Shown: positions 1 to 8,733 of the stretch, one piece after another
Numbering within the stretch: the stretch's first letter is position 1
Layout of the letters: every line of letters begins with the position of its first letter
Assembly (NCBI RefSeq): GCF_014640555.1
Contig: NZ_BMHE01000010.1
Span: 122,940-186,939, forward strand
From: Paenibacillus marchantiophytorum
GTDB taxonomy: Bacteria > Bacillota > Bacilli > Paenibacillales > NBRC-103111
Direction: 5' to 3'
DNA length: 64,000 nt
Notes under the pieces: generated by a model
What the model was told of the DNA's origin: nothing
What the model saw: only the letters and a program-made list of their open reading frames with translations
Databases searched by the model: none
Program-made: the position numbers and the translations under genes

Positions 1-903
1 TTCTTCCGGCGAAACTGCTTCCTGGTTCGTCAACAGTTGGTAGTTGCCGACCTGCTTGCCGAGCTCTTGTGCTTGCTTGGTCAATGCCCAATCGACAAAT
101 TGCTTGGCTTCCTTTGCATGCGGTGCGCCATTTATGATGCCAACTGCACCGATTTCGTACCCGGTACCTTCATTCGGATAGCTGACAATAATAGTGCGAA
201 AGCCTTCCTTATAATTTTTGACGGCGACATGGGAAAACATAATTGCGGTTCCGGCTTCCCCCATGCCGATGTATCGCCCCAGTGTGTTGCCGGACGTCGT
301 GTAGGTACGGACTTGAGCATGCAGCTTTTTCATATATTCATATGCTTCTTCCTCGCCCCACAACTGTACAAGCGTCGCCAGCACGGCGTATGCAGTGCCT
401 GAAGAGCGCGGGTCAGCCATCATGATCATCCCTTTATATTTTGGACTGAGCAGGTCATTCCAAGACTGGGGTGTTGGCAGACCAACATCCTGCAGCCAAT
501 TTTTGTTCGAGACGAGCGCGATTGAGCCTACATAAATACCTGTCCAGTAGCCGTCAGGATCTCTGTACATCTTGTCGATAAGACGTGTATTAGGCGATAC
601 GTAAGAAGTGAGCAGCCCTTCCGATTTGGCTTGGACAAATGTATCCGCAGGACCACCGAACCAAACGCTTGCTGTCGGATGCCCTTTTTCAACGCGGATT
701 TTGTCGAGGATTTCTCCGCCTGACATGCGAACATAGGAAGTTTTGATTCCGGTTTCCTTTTGAAACGCCTCAATCGCTTTGATGGCATGATCCTCGTATA
801 GGCCAGCATAGATAGTAAGCGTTCCTTTCGGATTTACGGAGCAGGACATTAATAACAGGAGGACTGAGACCAATAGCGTTGTTTTATAATAAGTATGTCG
901 CAT
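1..903 (-). CDS. ABC transporter substrate-binding lipoprotein, 3' end outside window
   Basis: An open minus-strand frame runs from ATG at 903 to the window edge, 301 codons without a stop. A strong AGGAGG lies just upstream of the ATG. The N-terminus (MRHTYYKTTLLVS...) is a lipoprotein signal with a Cys after LLLMS. The mature part matches the binding protein at 3876-4952 throughout (GTLTIYAG, YEDHAI, MSGGEILDKI, WFGGPADTFVQ, DPDGYWTGIYVG), so they are paralogues of the Fbp/Afu/aminoethylphosphonate group (SBP_bac_6-like). It should capture a solute outside the membrane for a Fbp-type importer. It lies after the terminator of the ATPase gene, so it probably has its own promoter; 904-990 shows only a weak candidate and a CGGAA-CA-TTCCG inverted repeat near 917-928. 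The substrate cannot be told from sequence. Confidence 0.9.
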   Translation of the reverse strand, partial: MRHTYYKTTLLVSVLLLLMSCSVNPKGTLTIYAGLYEDHAIKAIEAFQKETGIKTSYVRMSGGEILDKIRVEKGHPTASVWFGGPADTFVQAKSEGLLTSYVSPNTRLIDKMYRDPDGYWTGIYVGSIALVSNKNWLQDVGLPTPQSWNDLLSPKYKGMIMMADPRSSGTAYAVLATLVQLWGEEEAYEYMKKLHAQVRTYTTSGNTLGRYIGMGEAGTAIMFSHVAVKNYKEGFRTIIVSYPNEGTGYEIGAVGIINGAPHAKEAKQFVDWALTKQAQELGKQVGNYQLLTNQEAVSPEE

Positions 904-990
904 GGAGCCTCCTACGTTTCGGAACATTCCGGTTACATTTCCATAAACAAGGTATCATCGATTTAATAATGAAGCAATATATATTCATAT

Positions 991-1014
991 AAAATAAAGC
1001 CCGCAAGGCGGGCT
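991..1014 (-). terminator. Rho-independent terminator of the ABC ATPase operon
   Basis: A 7-bp perfect stem (AGCCCGC / GCGGGCT, loop AAG) is followed on the minus strand by TTTATTTT. It lies 27 bases after the ATPase stop codon and separates the operon from the partial binding-protein gene. Confidence 0.85.
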
Positions 1015-1040
1015 AGAAACAACGAAATGCAGGTGCAACC

Positions 1041-2114
1041 TTAAGCTGGAATGACGTGAATCGCCTGTTCCGGGAAGTCTAGCGAGACCAGATCGCCTAC
1101 TTGATGACCTCTCAGCCCCATAGGATTGCTTATGGTTACTTGGAAGCTGTGATCGTCCAGCTCGATTTCGTACTCCTGTGTTTGACCCATGAACACGCTT
1201 TTTGTCACTCTGGCTACATTCCGCTTATCTTGCGTAATGACGATCGATTCTGGACGCATGACGAGCGTGACTCGCTGACCTTTCGTAAATTCGCCGTGCT
1301 TAATCGCCGTTATCTCCCCGAGCGGGGTGTGTAACTGCAAGCGATCCGCTTGTATATCGAGCACATGGCCTTCCACGAAGTTGGCGGTACCGATAAAGTC
1401 AGCCACAAATTTCGTTTGCGGACGCTGATAAATGTCCTGCGGCGAGCCGATCTGTTCGATCCGGCCTTTATTCATAACAATGATCTGATCGCTCATGCTC
1501 ATCGCTTCGCTTTGATCGTGTGTCACGTAAACGGCTGTAATGCCAAGCTCTTTCTGAATACGACGAATCTCGTCACGCATGACAAGGCGCAGTTTCGCAT
1601 CAAGGTTCGAGAGTGGTTCGTCGAACAAGAGCACGCTTGGCTCCATGACAAGCGCTCTAGCCAAGGCAACACGCTGTTGCTGGCCACCGGACATTTGTGC
1701 AGGCATACGTTCTTTGTAATCGTTCAAGTTCATGACAGTGAGCACTTTATTCACTTTTTTCTCGATGTTAGCTTTACTCATTTTTTTAATTTTTAAGCCG
1801 TAGGAGATGTTATCCAATACGTTCAGATGCGGGAATAGGGCATAAGATTGGAAAACCATTGTACAGTCGCGTTTGTTTGGGGGAATATCGTTTACCCGTG
1901 AGTCCCCGAACAGGACGTCGCCTGTAGTGATGTCTTCAAAGCCGGCGATCATACGCAGCGTTGTCGTTTTGCCGCAGCCGGAAGGGCCGAGAAGTGTAGC
2001 AAATTGACCGGCTTCAATAACTAAGTTTACATCCGATACGGCGTTGACCTGCTTTTGTATGGAACCAGGAAATGCTTTTGTAACATTACGCAGTATGACT
2101 GATTTAGCTTCCAT
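1041..2114 (-). CDS. ABC transporter ATP-binding protein (Fbp/Pot/Afu type)
   Basis: This 357-residue cytoplasmic ATPase powers the importer encoded upstream. Visible motifs are Walker A (GPSGCGKTT), Q-loop (VFQSYALFPH), signature (MSGGQQQRVALARAL), Walker B with D-loop (LLFDEPLSNLDAKL) and H-loop (VTHDQSEAMS). The last ~110 residues form the usual TOBE region (FIGTANFVEGHV, LVMRPESIVI). The start MEAKSV at 2114 is chosen because AGGAGG lies at the right distance; a longer reading frame would add 27 residues overlapping the permease gene. It follows the permease by 22 bases and is the last gene of the operon. The family also covers iron, sugar-phosphate and phosphonate importers, so the substrate is open. 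Confidence 0.93.
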   Translation of the reverse strand: MEAKSVILRNVTKAFPGSIQKQVNAVSDVNLVIEAGQFATLLGPSGCGKTTTLRMIAGFEDITTGDVLFGDSRVNDIPPNKRDCTMVFQSYALFPHLNVLDNISYGLKIKKMSKANIEKKVNKVLTVMNLNDYKERMPAQMSGGQQQRVALARALVMEPSVLLFDEPLSNLDAKLRLVMRDEIRRIQKELGITAVYVTHDQSEAMSMSDQIIVMNKGRIEQIGSPQDIYQRPQTKFVADFIGTANFVEGHVLDIQADRLQLHTPLGEITAIKHGEFTKGQRVTLVMRPESIVITQDKRNVARVTKSVFMGQTQEYEIELDDHSFQVTISNPMGLRGHQVGDLVSLDFPEQAIHVIPA

Positions 2115-2136
2115 GACTTGTTCCTCCTTGCGTCGA

Positions 2137-3816
2137 TTACAGAAGTGATTGTTCTTTTGATCCGCCGCCCAAGAGGCGAAGCAGTAGGTTAACAATTAGC
2201 AGTGCGCTGATCATGATGACGATGAGAATGGTACAGTACGCACTGGCGACACCGATCCTGCCGGATTCTACCTGTGTCAGGATGGAGGCGGTGATAAGAT
2301 TGTATTTGGCTGAGATCAAGAAGATAACGGCACTCATTGCTGTCATGCTCTTGACAAAGCCGTATACGAGACCGCTGAAGAAAGCGGGACGGATAAGCGG
2401 CAGCACAATGCTGATAAAGGTTTTCGCCTGACCCGCGCCCAGATTGGTAGCTGCTTCCTCGATAGATGGGTCGATTTGCTGCAATGATGTAATACCTGAA
2501 CGTATGCCGACCGGAATGGCCCGCACGACGAAGGCTACGATAATAATAAGTGCCGTCCCTGTTAACGCGAGAGGTGCTTTGTTGAATGCCAAGATGTAAG
2601 AGATCCCAATGACAGTACCTGGAATAGCGATGGACAGCATACTGACAGCTTCGAGCGCTTTCTTGCCGGGGAACTGCTTGCGTACGACGAGAAAGGCGAT
2701 AATCATGCCGAGCAGTCCTGCAATTGGAGTCGCGATGATAGCCAGCATGAGTGTGTCTTTCATCGATTTCTGACCGAGTGAGAATACGTATTTGTAATGA
2801 TCGAGTGTAAAGCTGTTATTAATGCCCCAAAGCTTGATGAATGAGCCGATAGGCACCAGTACATAGAAGGCAATAACAATCACAGATAAGATGAGACAGA
2901 TGATGAACAATGCGAGGCGGAAGGGGCCGCTTTCGATCATACGGCGGCCGTGTGTTGGCTTGCCGGTGACGGTCACATAGTTTTTTTTGCCGACCCAGAA
3001 TTTTTGCAGCGCATAAATGACGAACGTAATACCCATGAGTAGTATCGCGAGTGCCGCACCTGCCTGCATATCGTAGCTACCGACCGCTTGCAGGTAAATT
3101 TCCCTTGCTACTGTCGTATAGTTGCCGCCTAGTGTCATTGGGTTACCGAAGTCGGCCATTGATTGGACGAAAACGAGCAGGTAGGCGTTGGCAATGCCCG
3201 GAACAGTCAACGGGAGCGTAACGCTGAAGAATGTCTTTAGCTTGCTGGCGCCAAGATTCTGGCTGGCTTCTTCCAAGGCTGGGCTGATCGAACGGAGCAG
3301 ACCTGCCAGCACGAGGAAGGCGATTGGAAAATACGTGAGCGTTTGTACTAGGATGAGACCGTTCAGTCCATATATGTTTGCATTGGATAAGCCTAACAGG
3401 TGTTTGGAGATAAAGCCTTGCTTGCCGAACAGCAAGATGGCTGACAGCGAGATTACGAACGGCGGAGAAATGACGGGCAAAATAGCAATGGCATTGAACA
3501 GCCGCTTGAACGGCACATTCACATAAGCAAACGTATAAGCGAACATGTAGGCGATAGCCGTGGAAATCGTTGCTACGATTAGAGCAAGCACGAGCGAGTT
3601 TTTCAATGCATTGAACAAATTGCCACCGGATAAAATTCGCACAAACGCATCGAGCGAAAATGTACCATCTCTGGTTATATAGCTTGTTTTGACAATTTGA
3701 TACAGTGGGAAGACAATAAAGACAGCGAGACAGGCCATTACGAGAATAATCGACAACAGAAGAAGCGGCTCTCTCGACAGCCTCCGCAGTTCGCCTGCGG
3801 TTTTGGAAACGTTCAT
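2137..3816 (-). CDS. ABC transporter permease, two fused permease domains (FbpB/AfuB type)
   Basis: This 559-residue integral membrane protein has two BPD_transp_1 halves in one chain, as in FbpB, AfuB and PhnV-like permeases. The first half holds an EAA-type loop (EEASQNLGASKLKTFFSVTLPLTVPGI) near residues 180-210 and the second a matching loop (EEAATNLGAGQAKTFISIVLPLIRPAF) near 450-480. About twelve hydrophobic segments are visible. It lies 59 bases after the binding-protein gene and 22 bases before the ATPase gene, all on the minus strand. The permease at 49837-51516 has the same length and layout and is a paralogue. Confidence 0.92.
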   Translation of the reverse strand: MNVSKTAGELRRLSREPLLLLSIILVMACLAVFIVFPLYQIVKTSYITRDGTFSLDAFVRILSGGNLFNALKNSLVLALIVATISTAIAYMFAYTFAYVNVPFKRLFNAIAILPVISPPFVISLSAILLFGKQGFISKHLLGLSNANIYGLNGLILVQTLTYFPIAFLVLAGLLRSISPALEEASQNLGASKLKTFFSVTLPLTVPGIANAYLLVFVQSMADFGNPMTLGGNYTTVAREIYLQAVGSYDMQAGAALAILLMGITFVIYALQKFWVGKKNYVTVTGKPTHGRRMIESGPFRLALFIICLILSVIVIAFYVLVPIGSFIKLWGINNSFTLDHYKYVFSLGQKSMKDTLMLAIIATPIAGLLGMIIAFLVVRKQFPGKKALEAVSMLSIAIPGTVIGISYILAFNKAPLALTGTALIIIVAFVVRAIPVGIRSGITSLQQIDPSIEEAATNLGAGQAKTFISIVLPLIRPAFFSGLVYGFVKSMTAMSAVIFLISAKYNLITASILTQVESGRIGVASAYCTILIVIMISALLIVNLLLRLLGGGSKEQSLL

Positions 3817-3875
3817 GTACGGGGGGCCCCTTTCGTGAAAATGAGAGGGAGATCGTGGACCTCCCTGTGGTGCGG

Positions 3876-4952
3876 TTATTTATTTACTTCCGCGTTCCAT
3901 TTGTCTATCAGGCGTTTGCGCTCTTTGCCAGCTTCAGCCGTGTTGTAGTTGATCAAATTGAGTTCTTTAAAGTTGACGCCTTTCGGTGGCTGCTTCGCTT
4001 CTGGATTCGTCAAGTTTTGATAGCTGCCTTTGCGTTGGCCAACTTCCTGTGCGCTCGGGCTGAGCGACCAGTCGATGAACTTCTTGGCAAGCTCTTGGTT
4101 CTTAGAGTTTTTGATCATGGCGATGGCTCCTACTTCATAACCAGCCCCGTCTTTTGGGATCGTTAATTGAAGAGAGTCAAAGCCTTCTTCTTGAAGTTTA
4201 ATAATGTCAGATGCAAAAAGGATGCCGACAGCAGCCTCTCCCATACCGACCATTCGGCCCGGAGCGGAACCGCTCGTTGTGTACTGTTGCACTTGCGGGT
4301 GGAGTCTTTTAAGGTAATCAAAACCTTTGTCTTCGCTGCCCATCACCTTAAGAGATGTATACAGCGCCGTATATGCCGTACCGGAGGAACCGGGGTTGGC
4401 CATGACGACTTGTCCTTTGAATCCCGGACTGAGCAGATCTGCCCACTGTTCTGGAGCCCTAAGGTTATGCTCCTTCAGGAACTTCTTGTTGGATACGAAA
4501 CCGAGTGCGCCAACGTAGATGCCTGTCCAATTGCCGTCCGGATCTTTGTATTTTTCATCAAATTTCTCAGCAACTGGAGATTTGTAAGGCTGAAGAAGTG
4601 ATTCACCCATCCCTTGCACGAAAGTGTCCGCCGGACCGCCATACCAGATGTCGGCTTGCGGGTTTTCTTTCTCGGCGCGGATTTTAGCAAGAATTTCGCC
4701 GCCGGACATACGGATCATATCCGCATCAATGCCGGTGTCTTTCTTGAATTGCTTCATCGCTTCAATTGCGTGGTCTTCCTGGAAGCCGACATATATAGTC
4801 AGCTTCCCTTTTGGAGTGTCGCTCTTCGGTGCGGACGTTGCTGCAGGAGAGGACGTGGATGAGACCATTTTGGACTCTGACCCGCTGCTGCAGCCGACAG
4901 CTACGACAGCTGATAGCAGGATGGAGATGCCTACGGAAAATACTTTTTTCAT
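3876..4952 (-). CDS. ABC transporter substrate-binding lipoprotein
   Basis: This 358-residue lipoprotein starts with a signal peptide ending at VAVGC, followed by a Ser/Ala/Pro linker. The binding domain starts at KGKLTIYVGFQEDHAIEAM and contains MSGGEILAKIRAEKENPQADIWYGGPADTF, typical of the Fbp/Afu/PhnS-like group. It is the first gene of a three-gene minus-strand importer operon. Its promoter region shares an extended module with the alkaline phosphatase gene (see 4986-5042), which suggests a phosphorylated or phosphatase-released substrate. That is inference: iron(III), sugar phosphates and phosphonates are all known substrates of the family, and no binding residues were assigned. Confidence 0.93.
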   Translation of the reverse strand: MKKVFSVGISILLSAVVAVGCSSGSESKMVSSTSSPAATSAPKSDTPKGKLTIYVGFQEDHAIEAMKQFKKDTGIDADMIRMSGGEILAKIRAEKENPQADIWYGGPADTFVQGMGESLLQPYKSPVAEKFDEKYKDPDGNWTGIYVGALGFVSNKKFLKEHNLRAPEQWADLLSPGFKGQVVMANPGSSGTAYTALYTSLKVMGSEDKGFDYLKRLHPQVQQYTTSGSAPGRMVGMGEAAVGILFASDIIKLQEEGFDSLQLTIPKDGAGYEVGAIAMIKNSKNQELAKKFIDWSLSPSAQEVGQRKGSYQNLTNPEAKQPPKGVNFKELNLINYNTAEAGKERKRLIDKWNAEVNK

Positions 4953-4985
4953 ATTTCGATGTTCCCCCTTTATTTGGATAGCTTT

Positions 4986-5042
4986 ATCATAAGTGGCGGC
5001 GCTTACAAGAGGAAGTTCAAGTCTTTGCCGTTTAAAGCGGCA
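4986..5042 (-). promoter_or_regulatory. Promoter module shared with the alkaline phosphatase gene
   Basis: Read on the minus strand: a 17-bp near-palindrome TGCCGCTTTAAACGGCA (5026-5042), a conserved CTTCC block, TTGTAAGCGCCGCCA (cre-like, two mismatches, 4994-5008) and a -10 TATGAT (4986-4991). The phosphatase promoter at 6955-7012 has the same order and almost the same spacing (34 versus 35 bases between -10 and palindrome). The palindrome is placed like an activator site upstream of a poor -35. Confidence 0.65.
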
Positions 5043-5104
5043 GAAAAATACACATTTGCAAGTATGCCGAGCAGAAAGAAGTGATGTGGCACCCTCCGCT
5101 CAAC

Positions 5105-5135
5105 AAAAAAGACAAGGGACGTCAAATCCCCTGCC
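5105..5135 (-). terminator. Rho-independent terminator of alkaline phosphatase
   Basis: On the minus strand GGCAGGGGA pairs with TCCCTTGTC (two G-T pairs) around a 7-base loop and is followed by TTTTTTG. It lies 40 bases after the phosphatase stop. Confidence 0.8.
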
Positions 5136-5174
5136 TCCAATGTTCAGCTCCGCCAAAGCATTCTCGTTTGGAAT

Positions 5175-6905
5175 TTATTTTAATACGATACGCTCGGAAA
5201 GCGGGTCCCATTTCATCGTTTTGCCGGTTAACTGATTGAACACATCTAGCGACAAGTACAGCGTACTGTTGTCCACATTCACCTTAAACCCACTTTGAGC
5301 TCCCTTTAAACTGACTGCACTTGTTTCCACATTCACGCTTGCCTTATTTACACCTTTACTAAGGTTTACCGTTCTTGTCGTTTCGTCCCACTTCACATCG
5401 ATACCGAAAGTTGCAGCCAATTCGCGAGTTGGATACAGAACATTGCCTTCGCGCGTCACTTTGAACCTCGGATACAAGTATTTTGCTTGCAGCTCAGCCG
5501 TAGCCGCATCCAAATCCAAATTCGCTACTTTCGCTACCGCTTTCGCGATATCCGAATTATCCACTTGTCCTTTTACAAGCTCGGCAATCGGACCGTACGC
5601 CCATACGCCTACGTCAACCGCAGAATGACCATGACCACTCCAACCGACTAGCATTCGCTTCGCAATGACCGCATTATACGCGCCTTCTTGCACGAAAGAT
5701 GAACCATCACCAGCCAATATGAACTTCACTTCTTCATCTGTCAAATCGTCAAAGCCGGTGTTATCAGCCACAATGGCCTTCACTTCTTCGGCAGTTTTGG
5801 CAGCTTTTAGCTTTGGGCCAATTCCTTCAGATGACTTTTTTGGGCGGTTCCAATTGTTGACGTTCAGCTCATAAATCGTGTCTCGTGAGAGCGAGAGGCC
5901 GCCAGTTTCATGATCTGCCGTGATGACGACGGACGTATTCCCATCCTTTTTGGCAAAATCCATCGCTACTTTCACAGCAGCATCAAAATCAAGCATTTCT
6001 TGTATAACGGACGGGAAATCGTTCGCATGACTAGCATGGTCGATTCGCCCGCCTTCAACCATCATCGTGAACCCTTTATCGTTTGTAGTTAAAATCTCGA
6101 TCGCCTTCTTCGTCATATCTGCGAGGCTTGGGGATTTGTCTGTACGGTCAAGCACGTAACTGACGTGAGAGTTGCCGAACAGGCCAAGCGCTTTGCCAGC
6201 AGCAGCATCCAAGGCTTGCAGACCTTGCTTGTCGTATACGACCTTGTAGCCTTTTGCTTCGAAATCGGGAATAATCGTTTTGTCTGTACGCTTGCCGTTG
6301 TCCTGCTTGCTGACAAAATTTTGCTTGCCGCCGCCGAAGAGCACTTCGATCTTCTGATCCATCAAATATTGTGAAGCTATAGCGCTCTCATTATCGCGAC
6401 TGCGAACGTGCGAAGCGAAAACGGCAGGTGTGGCGTGTGTAATTCTTGCCGTTGTGACGAGGCCAGAGGATTTGCCCGCTTGCTCTGCAGCTTCGATAAT
6501 GGAGGCGAATGGCTTCGACACCTCTTCATTCGAGACGCTGACTGCTGCATTGTACGTCTTATGCCCGGTAGCGATCGCAGTTCCGGATGAAGAAGAGTCG
6601 GTCACTTCCCCAGATACTACGCCCGTTTCATCTTCGCCGCGTTCAGCAAAGGTAGTGGCTTGGCCGACATAGTACTGATCAAGCTCCAAATGAGGTTTGT
6701 TCAAAAAATGCCTGGAGAACGTTCTTGCAGCCGAAACTTGAGCAGGACCCATACCGTCACCGATTAAAACAATCACGTTTTTTGATTTGGGCGTTTTGGC
6801 AGCAGCATCTTTCGTATCTGTCGTTGTTGTAGCTCCTGCTTGCAGGGTAGGCATCATCGTTAGCATGAGGCCGGAAAGAAGGATGGATGTCAATGTTTTT
6901 TTCAA
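5175..6905 (-). CDS. Secreted alkaline phosphatase with C-terminal copper-amine-oxidase-like domain
   Basis: This 576-residue secreted enzyme hydrolyses phosphate monoesters outside the membrane. A signal peptide (about residues 1-25) precedes the PhoA fold: VIVLIGDGMG (metal Asp50), VTDSSSSGTA (catalytic Ser about 104), GGRIDHASHANDF and VVITADHETGG (metal ligands), and GHGHSAVDVGV. From about residue 475 there is an extra domain (YPTRELAATFGIDVKWDETTRTV...) of the copper-amine-oxidase N-terminal-like type common in Paenibacillus surface proteins, where it probably aids wall retention. It is monocistronic, with its own terminator and promoter. The promoter matches that of the neighbouring ABC operon and carries a good CcpA cre site, so carbon control is likely alongside any phosphate control. 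No clear PhoP box was seen. Confidence 0.93.
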   Translation of the reverse strand: MKKTLTSILLSGLMLTMMPTLQAGATTTTDTKDAAAKTPKSKNVIVLIGDGMGPAQVSAARTFSRHFLNKPHLELDQYYVGQATTFAERGEDETGVVSGEVTDSSSSGTAIATGHKTYNAAVSVSNEEVSKPFASIIEAAEQAGKSSGLVTTARITHATPAVFASHVRSRDNESAIASQYLMDQKIEVLFGGGKQNFVSKQDNGKRTDKTIIPDFEAKGYKVVYDKQGLQALDAAAGKALGLFGNSHVSYVLDRTDKSPSLADMTKKAIEILTTNDKGFTMMVEGGRIDHASHANDFPSVIQEMLDFDAAVKVAMDFAKKDGNTSVVITADHETGGLSLSRDTIYELNVNNWNRPKKSSEGIGPKLKAAKTAEEVKAIVADNTGFDDLTDEEVKFILAGDGSSFVQEGAYNAVIAKRMLVGWSGHGHSAVDVGVWAYGPIAELVKGQVDNSDIAKAVAKVANLDLDAATAELQAKYLYPRFKVTREGNVLYPTRELAATFGIDVKWDETTRTVNLSKGVNKASVNVETSAVSLKGAQSGFKVNVDNSTLYLSLDVFNQLTGKTMKWDPLSERIVLK

Positions 6906-6954
6906 TAATAACGCCTCCAGAATCTTATGAAATAGGATTGAATCTTGCTACCCT

Positions 6955-7012
6955 ATCATAAATGGATGCGCTTACAACTTGGAAGATCAAATTTTTGCCA
7001 CTTCAAACGGCA
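6955..7012 (-). promoter_or_regulatory. Alkaline phosphatase promoter with cre site and shared operator
   Basis: On the minus strand: TGCCGTTTGAAGTGGCA (6996-7012), a conserved TTGATCTTCC block, TGTAAGCGCATCCA (6963-6976, one mismatch to the CcpA consensus TGWAARCGYTWNCW) and -10 TATGAT (6955-6960). The cre overlaps the promoter spacer, so CcpA binding should repress. The arrangement duplicates 4986-5042. Confidence 0.65.
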
Positions 7013-7106
7013 GAAAAATGGAAAGGAGGAAATACAAGCGAGTTCTGAGAAAAACAACGAAGAAGATGGTAGGAGGGAATACCAAAGAGCGTTTTTTAAT
7101 GAGGAG

Positions 7107-7125
7107 GGGCTGGAACAACCAGCCC
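7107..7125 (-). terminator. Stem-loop directly after the PTS EIIC stop
   Basis: A perfect 7-bp stem (GGGCTGG / CCAGCCC) with a 5-base loop abuts the EIIC stop codon. There is no U-tract on the minus strand, so it may be a weak terminator or an mRNA 3'-end stabiliser. Confidence 0.4.
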
Positions 7126-7126
7126 T

Positions 7127-8404
7127 TTACTCTAGCAAACTCGCTATAAGCTGTAGTAGCTCGTGCACGAGAATACCGACGATAGCAAAGTCCGAATCGG
7201 CGAATGTCGCGCGGATGAAACCGAGTCCAGACAGAAGCGGGATTAGGAATATAGGCAGTACTGTAATAGCGAAACCGTGGCAGAGCGAAGCGGTGATCAG
7301 ACCGCGCCGACCGCCGATCTTATAGGCAATGACACCTGCCGCGCCGCCAGAGAAAAAATGAGGTATAACACCTGGAATAATAATCGTATATTGAACGTTA
7401 GCGAGCACTGTCATGCCAATTAACCCACCGGCAAAGCTAAGCAGGAAGCCGACGATGGCAGAAATCGGCGAGTAGGTGAACAACGCTGGGCAATCAAGAG
7501 CGGGAATTGCGCCCGGTACGACCTTTTCGGCAATACCGTGGAAAGCAGGGATAATCTCCGCTAGCATCATGCGCACACCTGATAAAATGATAAACACTCC
7601 TGCGGCAAACCACACGGCTTGAATTGTCGAGACGACAATCAAGTGACGCCCGGAGAACATTTCTCCGATTCCTTCGACAGGAATGAATAATCCAGACACT
7701 AAGAATAACACCCAGGTAAAGACGCTTATTACGGTCATATGATCTTGAAAATAGGGTTGTACGTGTTTAAGCCATTCTGAAGCAGGTTTTTGTTCTTTGG
7801 AGCGGAATAATGTGGCGATGAAGCCTGCAAGCAGGTAACCGACACTGTTAAAATGGCCGATGGCGAACTCGTTGCCTCCAGTCACCCGGCGAACGTAGGG
7901 CTGAAGCACGGCAGGCCCGAAAGACATGCTGAGTGCCAGAAATAGACTACCGAAGGCATACATTTGCCACTTAGGCATCGGTAGTACGCCGAGCAGGCCA
8001 GCGAGCATCGAGGCCATGAACAGCATATGGTGACCTGTCAAGAATACGTACTTGATCGGTGTAAACCGGGCAATGCACAGATGTAAGATCATGCCAATCA
8101 GCATAAAAATGGCGATTTCCTGACCGTAATTGATCTGAGCCAGGGCGGTCACTGTCTCGTTATGCGGGATGATACCGATGACTTGAAAGCCGCGCTGCAC
8201 GATCGCTGACAAATTCGACAGGGACGAGCCAGCAGCAGATGCGCCGATTTGCAATAAAATGTAACCAAGCATTGTTTTAATCGTGCCATTAATGATTTTC
8301 TGCAGCGGGGCCCTCTGCAGAAGCAAACCAAGCAAAGCGATGAAGCCGAGAAGAAAGGCTGGTTCCCCAAGCATTCCTTTATTGATAAGCTGTGTCCAGT
8401 TCAT
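7127..8404 (-). CDS. PTS EIIC component, UlaA/SgaT (ascorbate-type) family
   Basis: This ~425-residue integral membrane protein is the sugar-translocating part of a phosphotransferase system. It has about ten hydrophobic segments and family features such as GYILLQIGASAAGSSLS, GHHMLFMAS, IPALDCPALFTYSP and HFFSGGAAGVIAYKIGGRRG, which place it in the PTS_EIIC type of UlaA. ATG 8404 (MNWTQLINKG) gives the normal N-terminus. A TTG at 8455 would add an Arg/Thr repeat overlapping EIIB; no strong ribosome site supports either. It is the last gene of the operon after the PRD regulator and EIIB. L-ascorbate is the archetypal substrate, but the UlaA family also takes other sugars or sugar acids, so the substrate is uncertain. 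Confidence 0.88.
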   Translation of the reverse strand: MNWTQLINKGMLGEPAFLLGFIALLGLLLQRAPLQKIINGTIKTMLGYILLQIGASAAGSSLSNLSAIVQRGFQVIGIIPHNETVTALAQINYGQEIAIFMLIGMILHLCIARFTPIKYVFLTGHHMLFMASMLAGLLGVLPMPKWQMYAFGSLFLALSMSFGPAVLQPYVRRVTGGNEFAIGHFNSVGYLLAGFIATLFRSKEQKPASEWLKHVQPYFQDHMTVISVFTWVLFLVSGLFIPVEGIGEMFSGRHLIVVSTIQAVWFAAGVFIILSGVRMMLAEIIPAFHGIAEKVVPGAIPALDCPALFTYSPISAIVGFLLSFAGGLIGMTVLANVQYTIIIPGVIPHFFSGGAAGVIAYKIGGRRGLITASLCHGFAITVLPIFLIPLLSGLGFIRATFADSDFAIVGILVHELLQLIASLLE

Positions 8405-8439
8405 GAGGAGAGCCCACGTCCTTGTCCTCGTTCTTGTCC

Positions 8440-8733
8440 TTACTTTTCGCGCCAATTGTCGTAAAAGCAGCTTGCAATAAACCGTTCTCTAAGGTGTGTT
8501 TTATCCACAATATTATCCAACGCAAGCATCTCGAGGTTGTCGTTCTTTGGCAGGGAATCGATAATTTGCTTAGCACCGACGATTAGATGGATATCACAGC
8601 TACCAAGCGAGGAAACATCGGTATGCTCAATATCCGCATCCACACCGAGTTCTCTTAACAACGACTGTAGATTGATGCGAATCATCAAGCTGGTACCCAA
8701 CCCGCTCGAACACACGATCAAAATTTTTTTTAT
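8440..8733 (-). CDS. PTS EIIB component (UlaB-like), apparent ATA start
   Basis: This 97-residue soluble EIIB passes phosphate from EIIA to the sugar on EIIC. The start region reads xKKILIVCSSGLGTSLMIRINLQ, with the phospho-cysteine in VCSSGLGTS. The natural start should be the codon before AAA AAA ATT, but that codon is ATA (8731-8733). It overlaps the TAA stop of the regulator gene as a normal ATGA-type junction would, and AGGAGG lies 10 bases upstream. The next upstream in-frame ATG would be at 8769, deep inside the regulator gene. Either ATA is used, which is rare, or the base is a mutated or mis-called G. The C-terminus (CFYDNWREK) is normal, and the gene lies 35 bases before the EIIC ATG. 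Confidence 0.85.
   Translation of the reverse strand: MKKILIVCSSGLGTSLMIRINLQSLLRELGVDADIEHTDVSSLGSCDIHLIVGAKQIIDSLPKNDNLEMLALDNIVDKTHLRERFIASCFYDNWREK

Noticed and set aside
1..5042. Iron(III) uptake as the firm function of the first importer
   Set aside because: The Fbp-like family includes sugar-phosphate and phosphonate importers. The shared promoter with alkaline phosphatase argues against simply calling it iron uptake.
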